Positions 50,929-58,447 of a DNA stretch of 64,000 bases are shown piece by piece. Position 1 is the stretch's first letter. Every line of letters begins with the position of its first letter. Both the position numbers and the translations under genes were made by a program. The DNA is taken from NCBI GenBank assembly GCA_964468185.1, contig CAYXTR010000024.1, positions 1-64,000 on the forward strand, in the 5' to 3' direction. A model generated the notes under the pieces. It was not told the DNA's origin and made no database searches. It saw only the letters and a list, made by a program, of their open reading frames with translations. Source of the stretch: JANQFV01 sp964468185. GTDB lineage: Bacteria; Planctomycetota; Phycisphaerae; UBA1845; Fen-1342.

Positions 50929-52599
50929 CTAGAATTGTCGAAGTTGTTGGGTGACCTGGTCCAGCCCATGTACGTATGCTTCCAACAGTTCCTCTCTCCG
51001 GTGCACAAGTAGCGCTGGGGCGCGACGTCGGAGGTGATCCGGCAGCTGGTCGCCAAGCCGGTCCACCAGCGCCCGCGTGAAGCTAATCGACTCAGCCTCA
51101 TCCAGCGGATCCACGGCCTCTCGCAGAACAGCGCGGATCCGGCGCGACGTCAGCTCGCGTTTGAGCTGTTCGGTCATCCGGTCGAATATCCATCGCAGAC
51201 CACCGCGGACCGGGTGCCGTGCTTCCACGACTGCGGCGTCGAAGCCACCCTCGGCGCGGCAGGCGCTGTCGACCAGATGAAATGCCTCGCTTGAGATCGC
51301 ATCGGTTGAGTCGCTGAACTGCGGCAACGCGACCGCCTGCCGCAAGTGACTGAAGAAGGCCGTCACCGCTTCGAGCAACTCGTCGTAGTTGTCCACGTCA
51401 ATCCGATGAACGGCGTAGCAGGCCCGCGCGGCGTCAAGGGGATTGCCAATCTCCGCCGCAAGTGCCTCATTGCGCAGTCGTTCGATCACGAGATTGACAG
51501 CTGCTGCTGCCTCGGTATCGCTGCCGGCTGTGCGGAACTGCTGGTGGGCTTGTGCGCCGATCACCACGGGGGCCTGCGTGAAAAGCCGTTGCACGTCCGC
51601 GGCGTCTTCCGGTCTTGCGCTGCGCGCGAGCTCCAGAGCGACGGTCATCGGCAGCAGCGGCGCGTGCGAGAGCGAACGTCGCAGCACGGGGGACAGAGCC
51701 TGTTGCAGCGCGGCGAGCTGCTGACCAGCACCGGCGGGATAGGTGCCGCAGGATATGTAGTGCTTGGCCAACTCGTTCACCAAGCGCCGCGCCACGTCCA
51801 GATCGCCCCGGACTGCATAGCCTCGCACCAGCGGCCAGTATTGACCGGGGATTTCCGTGCTGAGCCACCGAACTAAACGCTCCACGGCGGAGACCGGTTT
51901 GGCATCCGCCGCGCCGGGCCGGAAGAACCCATGGCGCAAACTGGCCACCATCACCGCGTCCTCGGCAAAGGCGATCTTTGCTAACTCGCAAACGTCACGC
52001 ACGTGGTAGCGCTCCAGGTCAGCCCCAGCGATCGCGAGCTCGGTCGACGCAGTATTCGGCGCACCATGTTCTGACGCGCTGTCCTCCTTCACAGCCTCCG
52101 GAAGCGCCACACGGGTGAGATCGGGACGATGCCCCGCTGCACTAAGCTTGGCCGACAGTCCGCCCACCGCGGCGATGCGTCCGTCGCGGGACGACACGTG
52201 ACCGGTGACGGCGAGATCGTCCGGCAGCGGCAGGTCCAGGGCGGCGGCGAGCATCGCCAGAAAGGCGGCCGCGTCGGCAGAGAAGCCCTCCACCTGCAAG
52301 GCGAGGTCCTGCACCGCGCTGATGTCAGCATTGCCGACCGAAACTTTCCAATGCAGGCCCGGCCGGCCCAGCTGTTCAGCGATCGCCTGGACGAGCGGCG
52401 CGATAACGCGGCGAATTTGTCGTCGGGCTCCCGCAGCAAACGGCACCACGCCGGTGAACTGCACTCGGCCTGCCCGGCGGCTGCGCGTCGGGGTTGCAGA
52501 GGCCACGAGCGGCACGACGACGCCGCGTGCGGCGCCGTCCGGCTCCACGACGAGCAGCGCGTTGCAGGTTCGCAGTTCAATCTGGGTGTTATTCTTCAC
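50929..52599 (-). CDS. Lon-like peptidase domain protein without AAA domain
   Basis: Residues about 80-175 match the Lon/S16 proteolytic fold: EGFSADAAAFLAMLAAAL with Ser107, DDLAVTGHVSSRDGRIAAVGGL, and Lys151 in GGLSAKLSAAG, so the Ser-Lys dyad is present. There is no Walker ATPase domain. Residues 200-556 are helical and unrecognised. The GTG start at 52599 is fixed by GGAGGA eight bases upstream (a longer Cys-rich frame is rejected). It is the first gene of the ATPase/primase operon. A regulated protease for an element protein is a reasonable guess. Confidence 0.78.
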   Translation of the reverse strand: MKNNTQIELRTCNALLVVEPDGAARGVVVPLVASATPTRSRRAGRVQFTGVVPFAAGARRQIRRVIAPLVQAIAEQLGRPGLHWKVSVGNADISAVQDLALQVEGFSADAAAFLAMLAAALDLPLPDDLAVTGHVSSRDGRIAAVGGLSAKLSAAGHRPDLTRVALPEAVKEDSASEHGAPNTASTELAIAGADLERYHVRDVCELAKIAFAEDAVMVASLRHGFFRPGAADAKPVSAVERLVRWLSTEIPGQYWPLVRGYAVRGDLDVARRLVNELAKHYISCGTYPAGAGQQLAALQQALSPVLRRSLSHAPLLPMTVALELARSARPEDAADVQRLFTQAPVVIGAQAHQQFRTAGSDTEAAAAVNLVIERLRNEALAAEIGNPLDAARACYAVHRIDVDNYDELLEAVTAFFSHLRQAVALPQFSDSTDAISSEAFHLVDSACRAEGGFDAAVVEARHPVRGGLRWIFDRMTEQLKRELTSRRIRAVLREAVDPLDEAESISFTRALVDRLGDQLPDHLRRRAPALLVHRREELLEAYVHGLDQVTQQLRQF

Positions 52600-53092
52600 G
52601 AACTTCGTCCTCCGACGGCACGCGGTGCAACTCGAGTTGGCCGTGCAGCAGTCCGGGCAGCACGCGCAATTCGAGGGCCCCGTGGTGCCGTCGTCGCGAG
52701 TCCTGGCGCGGGTAGGCAGCCCCAATCCTCGCCGAAGAAAGATGTGATTGCAGCGACCCGGTATTCCTGCGATGGGCGCGTTCGCCCGCTACATCTGCGT
52801 GAGTATCGAAACTGTCGCGAGCGTGGGGCGACATCGGTATTGGTGACGCGTGGCGCCACGCCCACACAGTCGAGGCAGGCCATCCCGGCTACATCTGCCT
52901 ACGTACTGCCGCGGCACGCCGTAGCTGCTCAGTCCGGAAGCTCATCGGACCGGCGAGATCGGTCATGTCGCGATACTCCCGCACATGACGATGTTGCTGC
53001 TGAGCCGAGGCTTCCGAATTCGCGTGAAGGAACTTGGCGGGAGGCCCGAGGCCGGTTGACACATCGACCTCGTAGCCGAACGGTCGCTGAAT
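52600..53092. other. Intergenic region between the mobile module and the arsenic operon
   Basis: It must hold the promoter of the Lon-like operon. A perfect 14-base palindrome, GCGTGGCGCCACGC, at 52848-52861 could be an operator. Open frames here are antisense or composition-driven and lack motifs or ribosome sites. No RNA gene or attachment repeat was seen. Confidence 0.45.
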
Positions 53093-53347
53093 TCACCTAC
53101 ACCCGAGGGATGTTTCCATCGCGAGCTTCGCCATACTGAATTCGTAGCAATTGCGGAAGGACGGGCAGCCTTGGCAGTCCTGCCATGCGGCAACGTCGTA
53201 TGTCAGCTGCTTGACGGGCGGTCCCAAACCGCCAGGGTGACAGATCTGATAACCGAAGACTCTTGCTGACACTGGACGCCCGCTCGCCAGCGTCAGCATA
53301 TCGGGGAACAGAGTGCCCAAACACTCGCTCGGGCTGTGGGCGCTCAT
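53093..53347 (-). CDS. Small cysteine-rich protein coupled to acr3
   Basis: An 84-residue protein whose C-terminal half has a compact Cys pattern: CHPGG, then DCQGCPSFRNCYEF, and a final CR. Three of these Cys residues lie within nine positions, a pattern suited to binding a metal(loid) or iron-sulfur cluster. Its ATG overlaps the acr3 stop by four bases (ATGA), so it is the last gene of the arsenic operon. I do not know the family; a metallochaperone or sensor role is inference. Confidence 0.65.
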   Translation of the reverse strand: MSAHSPSECLGTLFPDMLTLASGRPVSARVFGYQICHPGGLGPPVKQLTYDVAAWQDCQGCPSFRNCYEFSMAKLAMETSLGCR

Positions 53348-54462
53348 TTCTGTGCTCCTACCGGCTGGTCTGCCATATCGGTCTTGGACGCCGGTGCGGC
53401 GTGGTCAGCAGAAGGGTCTCTCGAAAACCAGCGCCGCTGCAGCCAGAATGCCACGCTCACCAAGCCGATCAGCACGGGGACCTCGACGAGCGGGCCGATG
53501 ACGGCCGCGAAGGCCTGGCCGGAGGTGATGCCGAAGACGGCGATCGCAACCGCGATGGCGAGTTCGAAGTTGTTGCTCGCCGCGGTGAACGCGATCGTCG
53601 TGGTCTTGCTGTAGTCAGCGCCGAGCGCCTTGCCCATCCAGAACGAGATCAGGAACATCACGACGAAGTAGATGCCCAGCGGAAGCGCGATGCGCAGCAC
53701 GTCCAGCGGCAGTTGTACGATCTTCTCGCCCTTGAAGCTGAACATCACGACGATCGTGAACAGCAGCGCGATGAGCGTGACGGGCGAGATCTTCGGCGCG
53801 AATTTCGTCTCGTACCAGTCGCGCCCCTTGCGTCCCACCAGGATGAAGCGCGTCAACATGCCGCCGAAGAACGGGATACCCAGGTAGATGAGCACGCTCC
53901 AGGCGATCTGGCCGATCGTGATGTCAACCGCCATGCCCTCCAACCCGAACAACGGCGGCAGGACGGTGATGAACAGCCAGGCGTAGACCGAGAAGAACAG
54001 GATCTGGAAGATCGAGTTGAAGGCGACCAGCCCGGCGGCGTATTCCCGGTCACCTTTGGCCAGGTCGTTCCACACGATGACCATGGCGATGCAGCGTGCC
54101 AGGCCGATCAGGATCAGGCCGATCATGTACTCGGGGTAGTCACGGAGGAACAGGACGGCCAGCGCGAACATCAGCGCCGGCCCGATGAGCCAGTTCTGCA
54201 CGAGCGACAGGCCGAGCACCTTCAGGTTACGAAAAACGTCGCCGAGCTCCTCGTACTTCACCTTTGCCAACGGCGGGTACATCATGAGAATCAGGCCGAT
54301 CGCGATCGGGATGTTCGTCGTGCCGATCGAGAGGGAGTCGATGACCCGCTCCACCGCCGGCACAAAATGCCCCAGCGCCACGCCGACCGCCATGGCCAGG
54401 AAGATCCACAGCGTCAGGAAGCGGTCCAGGAACGACAAGCGTGAGGGGCACTCGGCCTGCAT
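53344..54462 (-). CDS. acr3: Acr3-family arsenite efflux permease
   Basis: Ten-helix member of the BART superfamily, exporting arsenite. The family motif IGLARCIAMVIVWNDLAKGD contains the essential Cys, and FTAASNNFELAIAVAIAVFGI with the conserved NNFELA/AVA motif is present. Length 372, normal for bacterial Acr3. It lies five bases after the arsM stop, within a five-gene operon read from arsR downwards. Expected to be induced by arsenite through ArsR. Confidence 0.95.
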   Translation of the reverse strand: MQAECPSRLSFLDRFLTLWIFLAMAVGVALGHFVPAVERVIDSLSIGTTNIPIAIGLILMMYPPLAKVKYEELGDVFRNLKVLGLSLVQNWLIGPALMFALAVLFLRDYPEYMIGLILIGLARCIAMVIVWNDLAKGDREYAAGLVAFNSIFQILFFSVYAWLFITVLPPLFGLEGMAVDITIGQIAWSVLIYLGIPFFGGMLTRFILVGRKGRDWYETKFAPKISPVTLIALLFTIVVMFSFKGEKIVQLPLDVLRIALPLGIYFVVMFLISFWMGKALGADYSKTTTIAFTAASNNFELAIAVAIAVFGITSGQAFAAVIGPLVEVPVLIGLVSVAFWLQRRWFSRDPSADHAAPASKTDMADQPVGAQK

Positions 54463-54467
54463 GGTGA

Positions 54468-55319
54468 TTACTCCGGCTTGCGGGCAGTGACATTCAGACT
54501 CGTAACGAAGTCCGCAGGCTGCGTCCCGGTCGGCAGCGCGGCGATGATCTTCTGATAGAGCGGATCCTCGAACGAGGTCATCGCCTCGATGTACTGCGGC
54601 TTGTGCTCAAGCTGAATGTCGCTGAGGCCGGCTTCCTGGACGAACCGCTCCGTGTATTCGACCAACTCTGCGCCGGCGATGCAGCCGACCAGGGTTTCCA
54701 CGTCCACTCGCACAGCCTCCGGTAACGGCCGGAGCAGGGCGAGATCCGAGACGGCCACACGGCCGCCCGGCTTGAGAACCCGGGCAATCTCACGCCAGAC
54801 CTGCGGCTTGTCGGGGGAAAGGTTGATCACGCAGTTCGAGATGACGACGTCGACGCTGTTGTCGGCGACGGGCAGGTGCTCAATCTCCCCGAGCCGGAAT
54901 TCGACGTTGTCGAGGCTCGTACGCTCGGTGTACGCCGCGACGTTGCCACGCGCCTTGCTCAGCATCTCGGGCGTCATGTCGACACCGATGACAGCCCCGC
55001 TCGCGCCCACCTTGGGGCCGGCGATGAAGCAGTCGAAGCCGCCGCCCGAGCCAAGGTCGAGGACGACCTCGCCGGGCTTGAGACTCGCAATTGCGGTGGG
55101 GTTGCCACAGGACAGCCCCATGTCGGCGCCGTCCGGCAGGTCGGCCAGCTCGGTGTTGCTGTACCCGATCTCCTCGGCGAGTCGCTGCGGCCCGCAGCAC
55201 GATTGCGACGGCCCACAGCAGCCGCCGGATCCGAGCGTGCTGCCGCGCCTGGCAATCTCGGCGTAGCCGGTTCGGACCTGGGTTCGCACGTCATCCTGTG
55301 TCTTGCTCTCGCTGTTCAT
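54468..55319 (-). CDS. arsM: Arsenite S-adenosylmethionine methyltransferase
   Basis: Methylates As(III) to less toxic or volatile forms. SAM motif LDLGSGGGFDCFIAG, As(III)-binding conserved cysteines in GGCCGPSQSCCG near the N-terminus, VISNCVINL and VETLVGCIAGA. The length (283) fits bacterial ArsM. A ribosome site, GGAAAGG, precedes the ATG. It lies between an exported arsenate-reductase-like gene and acr3. Function is secure from motif and context. Confidence 0.92.
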   Translation of the reverse strand: MNSESKTQDDVRTQVRTGYAEIARRGSTLGSGGCCGPSQSCCGPQRLAEEIGYSNTELADLPDGADMGLSCGNPTAIASLKPGEVVLDLGSGGGFDCFIAGPKVGASGAVIGVDMTPEMLSKARGNVAAYTERTSLDNVEFRLGEIEHLPVADNSVDVVISNCVINLSPDKPQVWREIARVLKPGGRVAVSDLALLRPLPEAVRVDVETLVGCIAGAELVEYTERFVQEAGLSDIQLEHKPQYIEAMTSFEDPLYQKIIAALPTGTQPADFVTSLNVTARKPE

Positions 55320-55356
55320 CAGTGCCTTTCCAGGTGGTTCGCTTGCGGGTCCGGTT

Positions 55357-56088
55357 TCAACCTGCGACCCGGCTCATGACGTAGAGCATCTCGCGCGCGA
55401 TCTGCGCGCAGCGCTCGTCGTAGGTCGCCGCTTCTTGTGGCGTGCCATCGGACACCTTCGGGTCGACAAAGGGAATTGCAAAACGTCCGCTGGCGCCGGG
55501 CACAGTGGGGCAGGCGCGATCGGCGTCGTTGCAGACCATCACGGCGGCGAAGCCATTTTTGGGGTTGGGATCGCCGGCGTACTTCTTCGAGAAGCAGGTC
55601 AGCGCGGGGCGCCCATCGCTGCAGCGTACGTGGTATATCGGGTTGGGATCGTCGGTCGTCTTCTCGATCTTGAAGCCCGCTCGCTGCATCGCGGCCACCG
55701 CCCGGGGATTGAACGCGGTCGACTCGGTCCCGCCAGAGTACGTCGTGACGCGAATCCCATAGGTCTCAGCCGCCACCGCAGCCCAGAGCTGCGCCATGTG
55801 ACTGCGCCGGCTGTTGTGCGTGCACACAAACGTCAGTCGGACCGGCTCACCATCCGCCCGCTGTTGGCGAATGTACGCGCTGAGCTCCTCGAGCTTTGCC
55901 TTGCGCTCGGCATCGATCTGATCGAACTCGGCCTGACGCTTGGCGACGTAATCGGCAAGTGGCTTGTACATGCTCGTTTTCTCGCGATCGGGCTGGGCAT
56001 TGCCCCGGTTGGTCGACGAGTCATCCGCCGCGCCGGCGAATCCGGCCAGCGCGACGACGGCTACAACGCAGACGGTCAGGTTGTTCAT
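55357..56088 (-). CDS. Exported low-molecular-weight phosphatase/arsenate-reductase-like protein
   Basis: The N-terminus MNNLTVCVVAVVALAGFAGAAD is a signal peptide with the strong site GAGGGA upstream, so export is expected. The catalytic domain starts with VCTHNSRRSHMAQLW, the C-x5-R loop of LMW tyrosine phosphatases and ArsC, and includes DPNPIYHVRCSDG and PFVDPKVSDG. ArsC is normally cytosolic, so periplasmic placement is odd. An internal ATG (MYKPLADY) would give a cytosolic form but has a weak site. Second gene of the operon. Named by fold, not proven activity. Confidence 0.78.
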   Translation of the reverse strand: MNNLTVCVVAVVALAGFAGAADDSSTNRGNAQPDREKTSMYKPLADYVAKRQAEFDQIDAERKAKLEELSAYIRQQRADGEPVRLTFVCTHNSRRSHMAQLWAAVAAETYGIRVTTYSGGTESTAFNPRAVAAMQRAGFKIEKTTDDPNPIYHVRCSDGRPALTCFSKKYAGDPNPKNGFAAVMVCNDADRACPTVPGASGRFAIPFVDPKVSDGTPQEAATYDERCAQIAREMLYVMSRVAG

Positions 56089-56113
56089 GCTCCGGTCCCT
56101 CTTTCTTCATGGT

Positions 56114-56539
56114 TCAGTGATTCGACGATGGAGAACTTGCTTTCGAGACGCCATTGGGCGACGGCGTCGTAGTGGCGCAGCCCGATGACGGACACCACTC
56201 GTCGATCGCTTCCGCCAACGCCCGCAGGCGTGCGGACAGGTCGGCGCAGCGGGCGACATACCACACGGTCCGGCCTTTCTTGTCGGCTTCGAGGATGCCG
56301 ACGCGGGCCAGGAGCCCCAGGTGCCGGGCGACGACGGAAAAATCGACTGCGCAGCATTCGGCCACCTCCGTCACGGAACACGGCCGCCCGCATTTCACCA
56401 GACAGGCCAGCAGCCGGGCCCGCGTGGGGTCGGCCAGTGCTTTGAAGAGCTCCGTGTCGAGCCGCCGGTCCACCGCCGCCCGCCGCCGGGCAGCATGTCG
56501 CGGCGTGGTCGGTACTTTGTTGGTTACTGACGCCATCAT
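56114..56539 (-). CDS. arsR: ArsR-family arsenic-responsive repressor
   Basis: Winged-helix repressor: LFKALADPTRARLLACLV, then CSVTEVAECCAVDFSVVARHLGLLARVGILEADKKG. A Cys pair in the ECC site near the recognition helix probably binds As(III), and extra Cys residues (CADL, WCPSSGC) follow at the C-terminus. Length 141. It is the first gene of the operon and presumably autoregulates it. The promoter region is about 110 bases, shared with the divergent crcB leader. Confidence 0.92.
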   Translation of the reverse strand: MMASVTNKVPTTPRHAARRRAAVDRRLDTELFKALADPTRARLLACLVKCGRPCSVTEVAECCAVDFSVVARHLGLLARVGILEADKKGRTVWYVARCADLSARLRALAEAIDEWCPSSGCATTTPSPNGVSKASSPSSNH

Positions 56540-56650
56540 GCCAATATTCTAACGTCCCAACACGCTGCGTCAACCCGGGGGCAAACAGTGCCGCCTCCCG
56601 CGCGACTGCCAGGGGGTTTACCGAAGTCCAACGCGCTGCTACGATCCAGG

Positions 56651-56704
56651 GCGGCGATGGAGTTCGCCTCGAACCGCTCCGGGCCTGGGGCTGATGACTC
56701 CTAC
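56651..56704 (+). promoter_or_regulatory. Fluoride riboswitch (crcB motif)
   Basis: The segment begins GGCGATGGAGTTCGCC, has AACCGCTCC in the middle and ends GCTGATGACTCCTA, all conserved elements of the fluoride-sensing crcB RNA. It lies 45 bases upstream of the crcB start codon, so fluoride is expected to turn on crcB and the following DUF190 gene. Confidence 0.93.
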
Positions 56705-56748
56705 CCTGACGCGAGCCGGCCACCAGCCACTTGCAGGTAGGAGTCGCC

Positions 56749-57132
56749 ATGACGAGGTTTCTGCTCATCTTCATCGGATCGGGTGCGGGCGGGGTGCTGC
56801 GGTACGCGCTGAGCGGCTGGACGCAGCGCCTGGCCAACGGGTCCTTCCCCATCGGAACGTTGATCGTCAACATTACCGGGTGCCTGCTGATCGGCTTCCT
56901 TACTGCGGCGTTTTCCGGCCGGGTGCTGGTTCGGGAGGAGTACCGGGTGGCGGTACTCATCGGCCTGCTGGGCGGCTATACCACGTTTTCCACGTTCGGC
57001 CTGGAAACGTTCGCCCTGCTCAACGATGGCCAGGCGTGGCGGGCGCTGCTGAACGTGACCGCGAGCCTCATCCTGGGGCTGGCGGGCGTGTGGACCGGCT
57101 ACCGGCTGGCCGAGAACTGGCTGGGAGTGTGA
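56749..57132 (+). CDS. crcB: Fluoride exporter CrcB/Fluc
   Basis: A small four-helix channel, forming an antiparallel dual-topology dimer, that expels fluoride. The signature GGVLRYALSGW, NITGCLLIGFL and GLLGGYTTFSTFGLETFAL are present. Length 127, normal. The ATG follows GGAG; an upstream in-frame start six codons earlier is less likely. It follows the fluoride riboswitch and is four bases from the DUF190 gene. Confidence 0.96.
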   Translation: MTRFLLIFIGSGAGGVLRYALSGWTQRLANGSFPIGTLIVNITGCLLIGFLTAAFSGRVLVREEYRVAVLIGLLGGYTTFSTFGLETFALLNDGQAWRALLNVTASLILGLAGVWTGYRLAENWLGV

Positions 57133-57136
57133 CATC

Positions 57137-57481
57137 ATGAAGATCCCCGAAGACGGCCACCTGCTGCGCATCTTCATTGGCGAAAGCGACAAGTGGCAGG
57201 GCCAGCCGCTGTACGAGGCGATCGTCCGCAAGGCCCGTGAGCTGCACCTGGCCGGCGCCACCGTCCTGCGCGGCCCGATGGGCTTCGGCGCGCATAGCCG
57301 CATGCACACGGCGAAGATCCTGCGGCTCTCCGAAGACCTGCCGATCGTAATCGAGATCGTCGACAGCCAGGAGAAGATCGACAAGTTGATGCCGTTCATC
57401 GACGAGGCCGTCCAGGAGGGATTGGTCACGCTGGAGCGTGTCCGCGTGATCAAGTACCGGGCAAACGGGCCAGCCTCATGA
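57137..57481 (+). CDS. DUF190 protein
   Basis: The 114-residue cytosolic protein has the family pattern LLRIFIGESDKWQGQPLYEAIVRKARE, GATVLRGPMGFGAHSRMHTAKILRLSEDLPIVIEIVD. DUF190 genes often sit next to crcB; the fold is PII-like, but the biochemical role is unknown. It is cotranscribed with crcB, probably under the fluoride riboswitch. Confidence 0.93.
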   Translation: MKIPEDGHLLRIFIGESDKWQGQPLYEAIVRKARELHLAGATVLRGPMGFGAHSRMHTAKILRLSEDLPIVIEIVDSQEKIDKLMPFIDEAVQEGLVTLERVRVIKYRANGPAS

Positions 57482-57628
57482 GGACGCAAGCCCTGCTGGC
57501 GCCATTCTGCACGGTCCTGTTCGCCGTCAGCTTGCGGAACATCAGAAGAAAGTGGATCGGGTGAACCCGCCGCGTGACGGTACGCGACTACCTTCTATGC
57601 CGCCGTTGCGCTCCGCGCCACGATCACT

Positions 57629-58207
57629 TCATGGCTGTCGGCGCCGCCCGTGCAGATGCGGCCAATGGAGCCGGCGCAGTTGCTTCACAAGGACCAACAC
57701 GACAAAGTACGCGGGGATGGCCAGAAGGCCGCCTAGCAGCAGGCCGCCGATCGTGAGCGGGATCAGAATGTCCCGGCCCATCGCCAGGAACGCGACGAAC
57801 TGGTCGTAGACCTCCCAGAAGTCGAAGCGGGCCAAACCCGCCACCGTCCGGCGGAGCACGTCGCGCACCTGCCCCAGCGGCGGACCAGACCAGAAGCGGC
57901 TGCCGACCCAGTAGCACAGCCCGTACAGCGGCACGATCGTCAGCGGGTTCGTGATCCAGACCAGCGCCGCGGCGATGACCCGATTGGCGTTGCACGCCGT
58001 GGCCAGCGCCACGGCCACGATCATCTGCAACCCTTGGAGCGGCGTGAAGGCGACGAATACGCCGATCGCCGCCCCGCGCGCGACGGCCGCCGGCGAGCCG
58101 CGCAGCGTCAGCAGCCAGCGCAACAGACGACGCCACCACCGCGGCCCGCGTAGTGCCGGCTGCAGACGACGCTCGGTGTGGCTGGCATCGTTCCGGGGTG
58201 AAGGCAT
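57629..58207 (-). CDS. DUF2062 membrane protein
   Basis: Three or four hydrophobic helices with the family pattern GSPAAVARGAAIGVFVAFTPLQGLQMIVAVALATACNANRVIAAALVWITNPLTIVPLYGLCYWVG. Length 192. DUF2062 proteins are of unknown function and sometimes fused to glycosyltransferases. It is divergent from mgtE. Confidence 0.88.
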   Translation of the reverse strand: MPSPRNDASHTERRLQPALRGPRWWRRLLRWLLTLRGSPAAVARGAAIGVFVAFTPLQGLQMIVAVALATACNANRVIAAALVWITNPLTIVPLYGLCYWVGSRFWSGPPLGQVRDVLRRTVAGLARFDFWEVYDQFVAFLAMGRDILIPLTIGGLLLGGLLAIPAYFVVLVLVKQLRRLHWPHLHGRRRQP

Positions 58208-58447
58208 TTCTCTTGGCTACCTTATAATCCAGCCGCCGGCAAGGGCCGTCGCCGGGTTGGACCACCAGTAATTCGCCGCAAACGCGCCCATTGCCGCCCC
58301 TCGGCCGCAGTGGTACAACGTCCCTTCCAATGCAAGCCATCAGTACGATGCTCGACCCGGAAGGCCCAAGTCCGTGGGCCGCGCGGAACCAACCGTAGAT
58401 GCTCGACGCGCCGGCCAAGCCCGCCGTCGGGCGGGAGGCCGGCAGTC

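Larger units (their letters stand above)
38957..52599. mobile_element. Integrated genomic island at ssrA (minimum extent)
   Basis: The block begins immediately after tmRNA with a tyrosine recombinase. It includes an excisionase-like HTH gene, an AEP primase, a HerA/TraD-like ATPase and a compact conjugation-like/defence operon. All genes except the integrase lie on the minus strand. The right end given here is the last gene of the mobile module; the true end may lie in or beyond the arsenic and restriction region. No relaxase, transposase or replication initiator was recognised. Confidence 0.6.

Noticed and set aside
52129..53139. Plus-strand frame opposite the Lon-like gene
   Set aside because: Antisense, no motif, no ribosome binding site; the other strand has a motif-rich protein.
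52963..53193. 76-codon minus-strand frame next to the Cys-rich gene
   Set aside because: Overlaps a better supported coupled gene, has no motif and no ribosome site.
56085..56960. Long minus-strand frame overlapping arsR and the crcB leader
   Set aside because: It runs antisense to crcB and in another frame through arsR; both are well supported.
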